NCBI GenBank assembly: GCA_905147135.1
Contig: LR990048.1
Coordinates: forward strand, 14,306,563-14,370,562
Direction of reading: 5' to 3'
Length of the DNA: 64,000 bases
Origin: Blastobasis lacticolella
Taxonomy: Eukaryota > Arthropoda > Insecta > Lepidoptera > Blastobasidae
This document shows positions 43,425 to 54,305 of this stretch, piece after piece (positions within the stretch are counted from its first letter, which is position 1; every line of letters starts with the position of its first letter). The translations under genes and the position numbers were made by a program. The notes under the pieces were generated by a model. It saw only the letters and a list, made by a program, of their open reading frames with translations. It had not been told where the DNA came from and searched no databases.

Positions 43425-45259
43425 CCATCTAAACAGCCGTCACCAAGTGGGTTACAAATTCAATGATAACTGACAATTGTAAGCTGTATTTAAAATTTTC
43501 AGCGATATTATTCTTTAAATTTTGTTCCAATTTTTTTGCAAACGAGCACCTGCATGAATATACCTCAGATCCTTGAAACTAAACTGGTTGTAAGAAAAGA
43601 TCTGTCCTATCTGTGAAATTAATCTCCATTTAATTACATTGTTCCATGCCATCGTGAGTTTCTGGCGCCATAGCTGGGAAATCTGTTATTGCACTTTTTT
43701 AATTATGTTGTGCCTCGCTATCTTAAGCAAGTAATTATAGTTTTTAGGGCGTTTTAAGTTTCAAAATGCTTGCTGTTTTACATACAAAGCTTTTCTTGAA
43801 TTCTTTCAAATCAAGATTTGGTTAATGGGCTGGTTTGTGTATTGTTTATGTCAAGATAATGGCTAATGAAAGCTTTCATTACTTATAATGGAAACGATCT
43901 GAAATGAGGTTACACCTTCAATAGTCTTAAAATCTCACAGCATGAAGTACGAAGTCATATATTCCTTTACCTTTTGTTTTATTTGATTTAGTACGCAGTA
44001 AACATTCTTTCTTATCGCATTGTGATGCGCGATTCTATTTTCCAATTCTCCGGTCACTTAGAAGACAAGACAGCATGACCAGCGGTACAGATTACACTAT
44101 TATTAGTAATAGAATCGCGTAGCTACCAGTGCACGAGTAGTTTGAATACGAATTTCTTTTACATTGAAATCGCGGCGGTGGGCAGGCGAGACGTGCTTGC
44201 ATGCCCGTGGGCATCAATCTCGCAGAAATTGAGGGCCGACCAATAATTTCAGACAAATGAAAATCGATTGTGTGCATCGCGCTGCCACTTTCGAAACTCT
44301 TGCGCAACTACTGGTCAAAACAAAAGAATTATCATAATTCGTATGCAACACGATTGTATAGAAGTTTGTCACGGTAACCCACCAACCCTATCATTTCAGA
44401 TGGCTTAGAAAGCAGCAAAATGGCAAGGGAAATGTGGTCCAACAATACTTAGACTGTAAAATGCTGTATTTAACGCTGAGAGTTAGTTTACTGTGAATAA
44501 TTTTATTACTAGGTGTCCAATAATGTACTGCATAGGAATTCGTAACGGTTTCTTACGTATTTTAATCAAAAGATAGACTAACATTGAACTCTAAAGATCG
44601 AGGAATCTATTTAGTTTAGTAGGATGGGAATAACATTCCATTAGGTATAATCTGGAGCACTTAAATAAACATTGTAACAGTAGTAATTCGCGTATCTTGG
44701 TTTACATGGAGAATTTTAAAATGTTTAATAACAGTTTAAAACATTACCCTTATTTTATGACCAATACATTTCAATTTTATTTGCTCTCAAGCTTCTTGAT
44801 TCTGAATTTAAACGATTGAATTTATTAAGTTATAAGCGCATCAGGATTCGTCCAAATCTCGCGAACGCGCCGAGAATGCGTTGTTGCAATAACAGATAGT
44901 AGCATTTCATAAACACTTGAAGCCGTGCGCGTGCGCCGCTCTAGCGCTATTTACGCGTTGCAGTAACGGCGCGATATTTAAACGCATCTTTTTTAGATTA
45001 TTAATTTACTAGACTTTAGAGAGGAACCCCTCCCGTTTCAAAGCTACCAATACATTTCTCTACCGCCCCGTCTGGGTCCACGCCAGTGCAGTCACGTGCC
45101 GGCTCCATTAGAACGATTTGATTCAATTCTTTTCGCTAAATGACGATACTCTCTCTCTCTCTCAGTCGAGTACCGTGGCACAAAGGCACGTTGTGGTAGG
45201 GAGTTTGTTTCGTCTTTTGTGAATTACTGGATTTTATAGACCGTACAGATGTCGATGGA
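43425..45259. other. Mostly AT-rich DNA; GC island at 44830-44990
   Basis: No repeat or gene recognised. 44830-44990 is single-copy-looking and CpG-rich (TCTCGCGAACGCGCCGAGAA, CCGTGCGCGTGCGCCGCTCT, TTGCAGTAACGGCGCGATAT) and could be regulatory. A (CT)n microsatellite lies at about 45149-45163. Confidence 0.35.
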
Positions 45260-45572
45260 TAGCGTCGTAGGTTTAGTAGTTAAGGTAGCCGACTTGTAAG
45301 CGAGAGGTACCGGGTTCAAATCCGACTGCCGCCATGTACCAATGAATCTTTTCTGAGTAATGTACATTAGTTGAATACTAACCGACGGTCTACGGTGAGG
45401 GAAAATATCGTGATGAAACATACCCATTCAGGCAACTGAATCAGTAACCATGACCCAATCTGGTCAGGTTCCCCTAGTAACAGGGTCACGGAGGATTGCA
45501 GTCGCTTAACTATAATTACATGAACTGCGTATATCTGGATCATGATCAAGGTGGACCCCAGGCCCGCGTGCA
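45260..45572 (+). mobile_element. SINE family B, near full length
   Basis: Head GCGTCGTAGGTTTAGTAGTT, GCCGACTTGTAAGCGAGAGG, TACCGGGTTCAAATCCGACT; body ACATTAGTTGAATACTAACC, GGTCAGGTTCCCCTAGTAAC; tail ATCATGATCAAGGTGGACCC and CAGGCCCGCGTGCACG. It is one of the two most complete copies. Confidence 0.85.
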
Positions 45573-45794
45573 CGAGATGTCCATGGAAAATAATACAAGT
45601 CGCCTAGTTCGGCTTTGTAGAGTGTCTCGTCTATCGCATTCGTGACAGTAAATACGAAGAAACCAGCCGATGTGCATTAGTTACCAGTTACCCCCGACTA
45701 GTGTAACTTCATTTACTTATTAACTGTGGTTTTATTACACGAATAGTTAGGTTAGTGAAGTAAACCGTATACATAGCATCTACATATTATTACA

Positions 45795-45965
45795 AGCTGA
45801 CGACTTCGTTTGCGTTTTGTCCTACTTTATGAACCTTCCTCTTGATCTCTATCTATTGTTGAGAATCGGATAATAATCTGTTTAGTAGTTTTTGAGTTTA
45901 TCAACGAACAGATAGACAGACGGGGTATGGCACTTTGGTTTATAAAACTTGTATTATAATACATA
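45795..45965 (+). mobile_element. Interspersed repeat family L, degenerate
   Basis: CTGACGACTTCGTTTGCGTT head-like part, CTTCCTCTTGATCTCTATCT, TTTAGTAGTTTTTGAGTTTA and ACAGATAGACAGACGG, then TATTATAATACATAGTGATG. It resembles the minus-strand subfamily of 6640, 12658 and 17428 read in the other direction. Confidence 0.65.
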
Positions 45966-46448
45966 GTGATGATTCATCGCAAAAGTGCGCCGATATTGTT
46001 TTTTAAATTTTTTGAAAGGTGAAAACACCACAGTTATTATCCATCTATAAAAATGGAAACCCTAAAATTGCATAAAACTTTGGTTATGGTTTCAGTTGTT
46101 GTTATTTTAAGGTGTTGCCATCCATAATGAAACTCTTCATAGTTAGTGGTTTCTCAAAAGCCTTCAAGAGCAAACATTGTAAAGAACTCAAACTAAACAC
46201 CTGTTTCTTCATTTTTAGTATCCCGACTCAGTTTCACTTACTATAACTTACTTTGTCGACGTACAAACTGGAATCTATTAACTCGACCGAATGATTAGAT
46301 GTTTAACCTTAACATGCATGTTGTAACCGGTCCTCACCGGAAATAGGCCTTGTATCCGATCCGGTATACGGTGCAGTTTGCATACATCTATAGCTCATAT
46401 CAGTATTGTGACCTTTCCCTTTCTTTTTGCTACAATATGTAACACAAG

Positions 46449-46730
46449 AGCATCGATGTAACTCGAAAGCGAGTGGTACCGCATCCAATTCCGTCAAGTA
46501 CCTTTTCCTAAGTGATGTAAATATTAGTTGAATACTAACCGATGCTCTTACGGCGAGGGTAAACATCGGGAGGAAACTGAGGAAGCTTGCACATTCAGGC
46601 GACTGAACGTGTGTGATCATAATTCAATTAGGGTTGGTTCCCCTATTAACAAGATAACAAGGTTAACTGTAATTACCTGATCTGCCAAATCCTGGATCAT
46701 GGTCAAGCCGCATCCCGGGCCCTCGCACAC
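46449..46730 (+). mobile_element. SINE family B copy
   Basis: GCATCGATGTAACTCGAAAG (damaged head), AATATTAGTTGAATACTAAC, CGATGCTCTTACGGCGAGGG, CTTGCACATTCAGGCGACTG, then CCAAATCCTGGATCATGGTC. The tRNA-like A- and B-boxes are lost. Confidence 0.8.
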
Positions 46731-46949
46731 GTACGGCAATTTTCTGTTGGCCATATAAAGGACATCAACGCGCTCTGTTCTGTATTTATTTTGATCTTAT
46801 CATATGTTTACAAGACTTGCAGGAATAGCATTATTGTTTCATTACATGCATACAAAATTGCTTTGTTAAATTTTAGTACCGACTGTTAATATTTAATACA
46901 CTTTGTTATTGTTACGTCTATTCTATCCTTGAGTTTTATTAATTTTAAC

Positions 46950-47060
46950 GAATTGGGTAGCGCAGTGATCGTTGTCAGTCCGATACGCAAAGAGTCTGCG
47001 GTTCGATTTCCGGTCGGGTAGAAATTTAAAAGAATAACTTTATTTTCTTATGGGTTGTTA
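46950..47060 (+). mobile_element. tRNA-like SINE head, variant
   Basis: GGGTAGCGCAGTGATCGTTG is A-box-like and TCTGCGGTTCGATTTCCGGT is B-box-like; GGGTAGAAATTTAAAAGAAT resembles the start of the family A body. The head is from a different tRNA or is strongly diverged. The family A 3' end is absent. Confidence 0.6.
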
Positions 47061-47261
47061 TTGGTGATTGTCTCTTTGTATGATCCATGGCCCATCATAG
47101 AATGAATTCTAGAAAGAAAATTGTCTGTTCGAAACTGAACAGAATAACTGGTAGGTATTTTCTGATCCGTGGAATGACATTATACCATACAGTCAGTACC
47201 TAGAAACCTATCTTAAATAACGCAATTGGTCCTCGCGAACGAAGTCATAATCCCAAGCTTG

Positions 47262-47462
47262 TATAAATTTACTAGCTTTTAGTTATTACGTTCTAGATTC
47301 CATCCATTCCCGCTAGAATCACATTAAATTTCGGAATAAATTAGAGTATATGTACTATTCTGGGCCATAAACTACATTACTGCCAAATTTCATCAAACAC
47401 CGTTCATTAGTTTTTGCGTGAAGGAGTAACAGACATCCAACCAAACCTATCCTAGTAGTAAT
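47262..47462 (+). mobile_element. Interspersed repeat family L copy
   Basis: TTACTAGCTTTTAGTTATTA, ATTTCGGAATAAATTAGAGT, CTGCCAAATTTCATCAAACA, GTTCATTAGTTTTTGCGTGA and AACAGACATCCAACCAAACC match the order in 41753-41980. The usual CGCGACTCCGTCC head is eroded. Confidence 0.7.
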
Positions 47463-48030
47463 CAAGTTTCCAAGTTGCACATCTTGTAATTTACTGTATG
47501 ACACTTTACTCACACCATTACCGAGCCTCGAAATAACCGCTTGAGAATCCATTAAGCTAACGGGCTACAACTTTGATTGGTATTTTGCGGTATTTTGTTG
47601 TTATGTATTTTTAAACTACGACCTTGCGACCCTTTTCGACGAACTCATTAACCATTTAATTGCTTACGACTAGACAGACATATGTAGGTACATAAATCAT
47701 ACGTGTACGTACGTAATTTCGTTATGTCGATCCGTGTTATGTATGCGCACGACCCGTAATAGTACGCACTGCGCATAACCACGCCTTAAGCTTTAGTTCA
47801 CTAACCTGGCATGTGCCATCATACATGGGGGGATATGATAATGTCATAGTTATCTATTCAATGAGGTATGTGGAGGTCACTGTCAGAGGTTGTTGATGTC
47901 CTTAGGCGTCGGTGGCAACTTTCCATCAAGTCCTGAATAAAAATAAAATAAAAAGAACCTTATTTTCTCTACAATAATCCCCTTACTATATTAGGTCGGT
48001 AAAATTAACTTTTTTTGTCTTTTGTATTAG

Positions 48031-48336
48031 TCTTGTCAGGCATTTGACCACCATCTCACCTGGCGTTACCACCAGGCGCCCGAAGAAGGTGCATGCCTGT
48101 CTAGGAACAGCTAATTCACCCTCTCCAGATTATAATGATCAGGGCACCTTAGCCGTGCGCATTATAAAGGTTAAACCAAAACGGCTTGTGCGGACAGCTG
48201 GAAGGATCCTCGACATAAGGATGACGTGCTCGCGTAAAAGAGCCGGTGGAATGAGGTCGTGCAACTGCATCGCACACTCTCCGAAATGCAACCTCTAGAA
48301 GACCGACAAATACGCAATCCTGCGCCGATGTTCAAA
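48031..48336 (-). pseudogene. LINE family D reverse-transcriptase remnant, minus strand
   Basis: Minus-strand translation gives FEHRRRIAYLSVF, a stop, RLHFGECAMQLHDLIPPA, then a region matching RFGLTFIMRTA of the 16210 copy, and finally, after frame loss, the nucleotide block matching the NRLFLGRH tail. RLHFGECA…LHDLIPP is the standard sequence before the C-terminus in these retrotransposon proteins. Stop codons and frameshifts show it is dead. The same internal alteration (RFGLTFIMRTA) in both copies points to a shared degenerate source element. Confidence 0.75.
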
Positions 48337-48754
48337 TTTATAATGTTGTGGGAGACTGGAGCCTAAAGTAAGTCAAGCCCTGTATTTTAAGTCTCCAGGC
48401 ACCCACTCATTGTGATATGAATATTATAAATAAATACAGTATGATGTCCGTATAGTTAGCAGCCCCACCACCGAACTTCAGTGACAATCCGTACCCATTT
48501 CATACAAACAGCGCCACTATATTTTAAAATATACTTTACAAGCTGCTGAGGCCGCCAACCTGATGGCCAGTTAAGAAATACCGTCAAGATCAGTACAATC
48601 CACGTGCCAAAAAACTCTCTCCATAACCCTACAAACATGATTGTAGTGGTCATTTAGGCTTTCGGGTTGAGTGGGATGTATGCTGAATTGGCCAACAACT
48701 CACATAAAGATTATGTGGTACCTAAACCTGACAGTATAAGAAAAGTAATAGGCT
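48337..48754. other. No supported gene
   Basis: A GC-richer strip at 48457-48650 (GCAGCCCCACCACCGAACTT, GAGGCCGCCAACCTGATGGC) has a 65-codon minus-strand frame of no known family. It is possibly a repeat not otherwise represented here. Confidence 0.35.
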
Positions 48755-48850
48755 CAAGAAGTTGAGGGTAAGGATGCAAGAGGACGCTGAAGATCGGGTG
48801 AAGTAGAAGAGGAAAACGGTGACAGAAGCCGGCTAAGATGATTATGAGTA
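48755..48850 (+). mobile_element. RTE-like LINE tail fragment
   Basis: AGGATGCAAGAGGACGCTGA, then AGATCGGGTGAAGTAGAAGA and GGCTAAGATGATTATGA, follow the order of the 51348 and 10725 fragments (GGATGCCGAAGATCGGGCAA). Strongly diverged. Confidence 0.5.
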
Positions 48851-50970
48851 AGTTAAGAACAAGTCTCACAAATAATTAATAGCTTGGAGCTTGTTTAAGA
48901 TATACATACCTATTTAAATTCGTCGTTTTAACAACGTTAAGTATTTTCAAAATTACCCCTTTCAGAGATGAACGCACCGTTGATGTGGTGAAATACGATG
49001 TAATTATTTCAAAATTGATGGGTGTTAAAATTAATAGCCGGTAACAGGTAAAACTTCGATTTATCAGCTGTTGCGATCGATTTTACACACCCGAATTTCA
49101 ATTTTCACAAATAATTTACGCTGACAACTTTTGCGTAATAAATTTAAATTGCGGTATTAAAATAATTAACCCAATGCAATAGTGTGCAGCTGTGCAGTTG
49201 CTGCAACAGCACGCGGACAGCGCGGGGTGTCTAGATATATTTTTTGCCAGACAGCTAGAAGCGAAATTGTTTTATACTACATATAGAAGTACAAAAATCT
49301 AAATATTGATTACTAAATGAAATCTAAATATGGTGTTTTTTATGATGTTTGTAAGAAACGATTAAAGACGTGCTCGCCACTCTTTGTTTTTAGCATAAGT
49401 TTAATATAAACAAAAAAAGATGATTTATGTGGGAGAGAGCAAAATATTAAGTTTTTAGTATATAGAAGTCTTTTTTCATAGCCACAATTTTTAGAAAGTG
49501 AGAGATCTACTCATACCAGTTGTAACAACTAGGGTGATCTATAAGAGTATTTAATCAGGTGACGTAGGAGAAATGGCTCTCATCAACCACTACATTAGGA
49601 CTTGATGAACCATGATTGGTTAGCACATAGAACTGCCTGAAGCCTTAGAACAAGTTGGCTGGTATGAGCAATACAGTGAGATCCGTGGAGTCATGTATGA
49701 GCTAGCAAGTTCATAGATATATCTCAACTAAAAAATACTTATTTACTTACTACGCTGGCTCAGCGACCCAAAGTGGATATTAGCCTCTGACACAAGAAGC
49801 CATTGGTCCCTAAAACCGCACGAACCACGTTGGGCCAGATAACAAACTAGGAACAAATTCCGCAACAAAAAAATATTTAACCTGCACTTTGTATCACAAT
49901 ATTTATACATTTGTTTAAATTATTACTTGTCGGTACCTACTTATTTATTGTAAACAAAATATAAAATCATTGCCCGAAGATGAGTAATTCGAAACCATAC
50001 ATTTCATAAAATTTGTGTAATAAAGATGAACTAGTGTAAAGGTCAAAGGATTCAATTCATAATATCTCAACTACATTACCAAGAACTGTAGGTTAAGTTT
50101 TGTTGATTTCATAGCACTTGGCTAATTAAGGCTATAATGTGAGCTCACTTATTTAAATGACGAAACTATAAAACTAATTAATTTTGCACTGTTAAATAGA
50201 GTCCAAAAATAGAGTTAGGTTTTAACTTAATTTTAAACTATTTAATTTTACAATAAAATATTGAAGAAATAGATAAGAATTTTAATTAAACCGCACATGT
50301 TACACCATCTAGTGCTCTAGATAACAAATTAAAAACACGTATATTGATAGGTAGATATCATGGAATGTTGACGGCTTGTTTCAAGCCTGAAGATATTAAT
50401 CTTAGAAAGCTCCCGTTGTAGAGTCACCGCACAGCAGGGGTCTCTACCGTGTTTAGATAGAGCACCACTCATTTATGCTCTAACATTAACGACAGTGTCT
50501 GCCACCTAGAGCTTACGAGTATAGAAAGTAGAGCCTAGTTCAATTGTACTCGTGTATCCAATTAAAGTATATATTAAATTAATTTTATATGTTATACCTA
50601 CCTATTTAGATAGGTAGTTGTTGTTTATTACTTTTATTAATATAATAATATAGTGAACGTCCTATCGACGTCTCGTTATTACAACACACTTCCGAAGGCC
50701 TGCTGGAAGATATTTCTTTTAGAAATAAGTAGTGCCTGATGTGCCATTTATTAGTTTGTCATATCGTGTACCTATGTATTTCCTGCGCACAATAAACTGT
50801 TCAATTTAAAAAAAAAACTCAATTATGTAAAGTTTCTACCTCATTTCACTTTTCTTTAAATGTATCAATGTACCACGGACCAGAAGGATTTTTTTCTGTT
50901 CCGTGCAATGTACAATTAAGAGCATCAAGATAAATAAATACTGAAATTAGCCTCTAGTATCCAAGTTAGG
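48851..50970. other. Mostly AT-rich DNA; possible regulatory island 49000-49240
   Basis: 49000-49240 has GGTAAAACTTCGATTTATCA, CGATCGATTTTACACACCCG-like words and TGCAGCTGTGCAGTTGCTGC, with tandem E-box-like CAGCTG cores. The rest is AT-rich, including 50160-50290. A short SINE B end (GAGGCGGACCCCGGGCCCCC) lies at 50975. Confidence 0.3.
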
Positions 50971-51214
50971 TGCGCATGAGGCGGACCCCGGGCCCCCGCA
51001 TTTCGCACAGGAGCGTTACCAGGATTTAATGGCAAATTTTTTTTATAGGAAAACAAACAGTGCTTGACCACTAGATTATATAAATTATAGACATATCTAT
51101 GAACCATTTAGATGTTTTCACATTTGTAAATCTGAAGCTTGACTTGCCTTAACAATATGTTTCCAAATGTTAACAAATGGAGAACACGAGATGATGTGAT
51201 GATAATCCAAGTTA

Positions 51215-51265
51215 GGTGTGCTTCATGGCGAAGCGAGGTTGACGTTCTTCCGCTGGGGATCTCTG
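51215..51265 (+). repeat. Repeat J, copy 2
   Basis: GGCGAAGCGAGGTTGACGTT, then CTTCCGCTGGGGATCTCTGA, corresponds to 36285-36330. It lies about 80 bp upstream of an RTE-like tail, so it may belong to the same insertion complex. Confidence 0.5.
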
Positions 51266-51347
51266 ACACTCGTTGAACAGTCTCGGGAGCCGATTGTCAC
51301 ACCATAACTGTATATTAATATTTGATGTGTTTTGAACAAAACTGACT

Positions 51348-51506
51348 CGTCATCGCTCGATCATCTGAGCGGTCAATCCCGGCTACTGCCAGGGTCCGCT
51401 TTCCTGCTTTTCTTTCTCCACTTTGCCCGATCTTCGGCATCCTCGCGTCGTAAGCCGTTGGCTCTCGCGTTTGACTCTTCTTAGGTCTCCCGCGGGACCT
51501 CTTTCC
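51348..51506 (-). pseudogene. RTE-like LINE tail, minus strand
   Basis: On the minus strand it reads AGGTCCCGCGGGAGACCTAA, then GAGTCAAACGCGAGAGCCAA, CGGCTTACGACGCGAGGATG and CCGAAGATCGGGCAAAGTGG. The first part encodes SRGRPKKS, the G-R-RGRPKKRW region that precedes the end of RTE-type proteins, before the frame is lost. It fits between the WFGHV and DRAKW blocks of the 23655 copy. Confidence 0.65.
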
Positions 51507-52365
51507 TCATACAGGCAGGTTTTGAACAAAACTGACTACCATATACGTATTTGAGACAAGTTATACGATTAATTTTCATCTACTTATGATTTACAAGTTT
51601 GCTATTGCTTGGTTTTATTTAGAAAAGTAAAACCTGTCTCACCCTGAGCTCTGACTGTTCTAAAGTATATAATTAACGCTAAGATATTTTTACAACTGTC
51701 TGTTTTCAAGTGGCTTCCTTTTCACATTTTTATCTAATGCATATATTTATTGTGGCAATTTTCTTAAGCCTTACAGGCCTTATTATTGACCGAGAAATCC
51801 TAATGAGATTGTATTTTACACCTTAGTGTGACGTAAATCAGGTTTGAAGGGTATTCGCAAATGAATAAGCGCGTTTGACTTGACAAGTGAAGTGAAGTGA
51901 AGTGAAGACTGTCAAGGGAGAGCTACCTACTGTTTCCAAGCTTGAAAGAATGAAATGGAGGAGGAATAATACTAACCGTAGACCTTGGCAGAGGTCGGAA
52001 TTGTCTGCCAGGATAATAATGATACAGTGACGAAGGATTTTTTACGTTAGTTCGACTAATTAGACAATTTGCAACTGCACGTACATCTGAAAGGACTTGC
52101 TGTGCACAGTGATGGAAAAATTTTAGTCACTCGTACGGAACTTTCATGCAATTTGTTAATAAGTCGAATCAACCTACAGCATTATTTCTATTGTGTTACT
52201 GTATCTATTTAAATTACAAAACCACTATTAAATTCACAATTATTAAAAGATATCTATAAACCACTACTTACCTATCAGATAACCCTACTACTCCATCTAT
52301 AAGTCCACTACAGTTAAGATCACAACCTCAAATACTGTCGTAATAAATTGATAATAAATGAAGTA
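51507..52365. other. No supported gene; (GTGAA)n at 51887-51908
   Basis: AT-rich DNA with a short (AAGTG)n microsatellite of about four units. Nothing else recognised. Confidence 0.4.
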
Positions 52366-52475
52366 TCCCTTACCCAGTTTCGAAGCCGAGCTGTGTCAAG
52401 AGACTGTCGCGGCATAAACCATGGCGTGCGCCGGCGCACGCGCCTTTACAAGTACCACTCGTGTTTAAATGTAAA
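52366..52475. promoter_or_regulatory. CpG-rich patch with 18-bp perfect palindrome
   Basis: GCGTGCGCCGGCGCACGC at 52424-52441 is an exact palindrome within a 100-bp CpG-rich patch, in DNA that is AT-rich on both sides. CGAAGCCGAGCTGTGTCAAG precedes it. A 15-codon frame starts at the ATG just before the palindrome (MACAGARAFTSTTRV). It may be a regulatory site or a small exon; neither can be shown. Confidence 0.3.
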
Positions 52476-53351
52476 TAACGTAATTAGAACTCGGTTAATC
52501 TGTTTTGCCAGGAAGCGTTGAACCGATGTCCTTTGCTGGGTTTCAGGTTGCTATAGCGAGCTTTCTTTTTATTACTGTAAAGTGTTCTTTTTTTTGTAAA
52601 GTAGTTTCTTGTATTGTAACAGATATGTAATACATCGGAATTTTTTTTCCGTCAAAGAATAGAAGGGTGTAACTTCCCGTTGAGTTACATCCCTTTGTGG
52701 AATAAAATAAATACGTGGTCTAAAGTATTACATTAGGAATTCATTATTATAAACAAAATTGGAAACAAAGTTTCGTTCAACGACCCGAGAATACTAACAC
52801 TAATTCCAGGTTGGCGGAAATTATAATAGTTCAAATTACTAATTCTTTTTTAAATATATGTTTATTGTAATACACAGTCAAAACATAATAGAGTCAGCGA
52901 GCTGCATGTGTAACCCACATAATACCAAAGCCCAGAATAACAATCTCGTGGCACGGAAGCAATAGATAGCTACGCTGATCCTGTGCGTAAGCTTTTCCAT
53001 AGCTATTATGCCGTTCGGTCGCGAAGCGCACAAAAAACGTGTAGATACGAGTACTGGGGGTCTGAAAAGGTCACATTAGCGTTGAATAATATGATTCTTA
53101 TCAATTTGCCACAAAGTTACCTGCAGGTGATTTAGTTCCAGTATTAGCCACCGGATCAGATAAGTTTGTGGCACTCTAATATGAATCATAATATGAAACA
53201 CTTAAGTGGCCTTTTACACCCCCAGATGTCCACAGTAAATAATGAAAATCGCGAGGGTCGGCTTCGTAGAGTGTCATCTCATTCACACTCGTGTGAATAA
53301 TACTATCATCTTCCTAATACCCCAAGGCGTCAATACAACAGTTGTTATCAC
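52476..53351. other. No supported gene
   Basis: A hairpin-like pair of GTGTAACTTCCCGTTGAGTT and ACATCCCTTTGTGG near 52667-52700 is weak. No repeats or exons recognised. Confidence 0.35.
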
Positions 53352-53625
53352 GCGCGCGAGGCCTTGGGCCCGCCCTGACCATCATCCAGGATTTGGCAGG
53401 TCAGATAGTTATAGTAGAGCGACAACATCTGACCACCACAACCCTACAGGGAAACCTGACCAGAAACCCCGTTGGATCATAGTTAATGTGCAGCTTTCCT
53501 CACAATGTTTTCCCTCACCGTAAGAGCATCGGTTAGAGTTCAACTAATTTACACCACACAGGAAAAGTTATTGCTACCTCTCGCTTACGAGTTGGACCAG
53601 TATGCCAATAAACCACCGACGATCC
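53352..53625 (-). mobile_element. SINE family B, minus strand, near full length
   Basis: GGGCCCGCCCTGACCATCAT, CCAGGATTTGGCAGGTCAGA, ACCCCGTTGGATCATAGTTA, TTTTCCCTCACCGTAAGAGC, then TCGCTTACGAGTTGGACCAG in the head and ACCACCGACGATCC at the end. The B-box is partly lost; the AGTCGCCTGAATG block is deleted. Confidence 0.8.
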
Positions 53626-54194
53626 TGAGTAAATACGACGGCAAAACTAGTCGTTACGCATTATAATTTATATACCACCTTGTACTGTTCGCCTGGTACC
53701 TACGCCTGTTCTAGGCTGCTCAAACCGAAGTAAACCCATCGAATTCAAGGAACACAGAGACCCAGTGCCCGCAAAAGTACAGTTACGAGCTAAAATATTC
53801 CAGAGTGGCCGTCGGCGTAGCGATATCAATTCCGAATACCAGTTCGATACTCATTGTACCCTGGTACTGGTAACCACTAATGGGTATCTAGTATCGTTCC
53901 GTAGACGTGAATTTACTCCTATCTTATGTGAATAGATTGAGTTCGATTGCTTATAAATCTATTGCTGTTTATTTTGTGTATCTCGTCTGTTGGTATTACG
54001 TCAAATTGAATTGGAGAAGGCTGATCTTGTGAGTCAGTAACTCAACTTGAGCTCTAAGGAATTGATCTAAACTTAGTCATGAGTTTGTGATTGTGAAACA
54101 CTAGCTACTTGAAAATCTGGAAATGAAGTTAACGAAAACCTGAGATTTTCTTAAGAAAATGTAATCATATTTTGTAGTCTTTTCAAAGATTAGC
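53626..54194. other. No supported gene
   Basis: A repeated word TACCAGTTCGATACTCATTG / TACCCTGGTACTGGTAACCA near 53839-53875 forms a loose dyad. Nothing else. Confidence 0.35.
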
Positions 54195-54305
54195 TTTTCA
54201 ATGAATGAATGAATGAACACTTTATAGCATAAATACTGGATACAGTCGGTACACATCAGTAGCAACAGAGAAAACAACAGGCAGCCTTATCGTTACATTG
54301 TTTAG
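54195..54305 (-). mobile_element. LINE 3' end with (TTCA)n tail, minus strand
   Basis: (GAAT)n at 54202-54217, then ACACTTTATAGCATAAATAC, GGTACACATCAGTAGCAACA and CAGGCAGCCTTATCGTTACA. On the minus strand the element ends (ATTC)n. The GGC-GCCTTATCG block is one I associate with lepidopteran LINE tails. Confidence 0.55.

Noticed and set aside
45260..45330. Possible tRNA gene in the SINE B head
   Set aside because: A- and B-boxes are visible but no acceptor-stem pairing is present and the head is always followed by the same SINE body.
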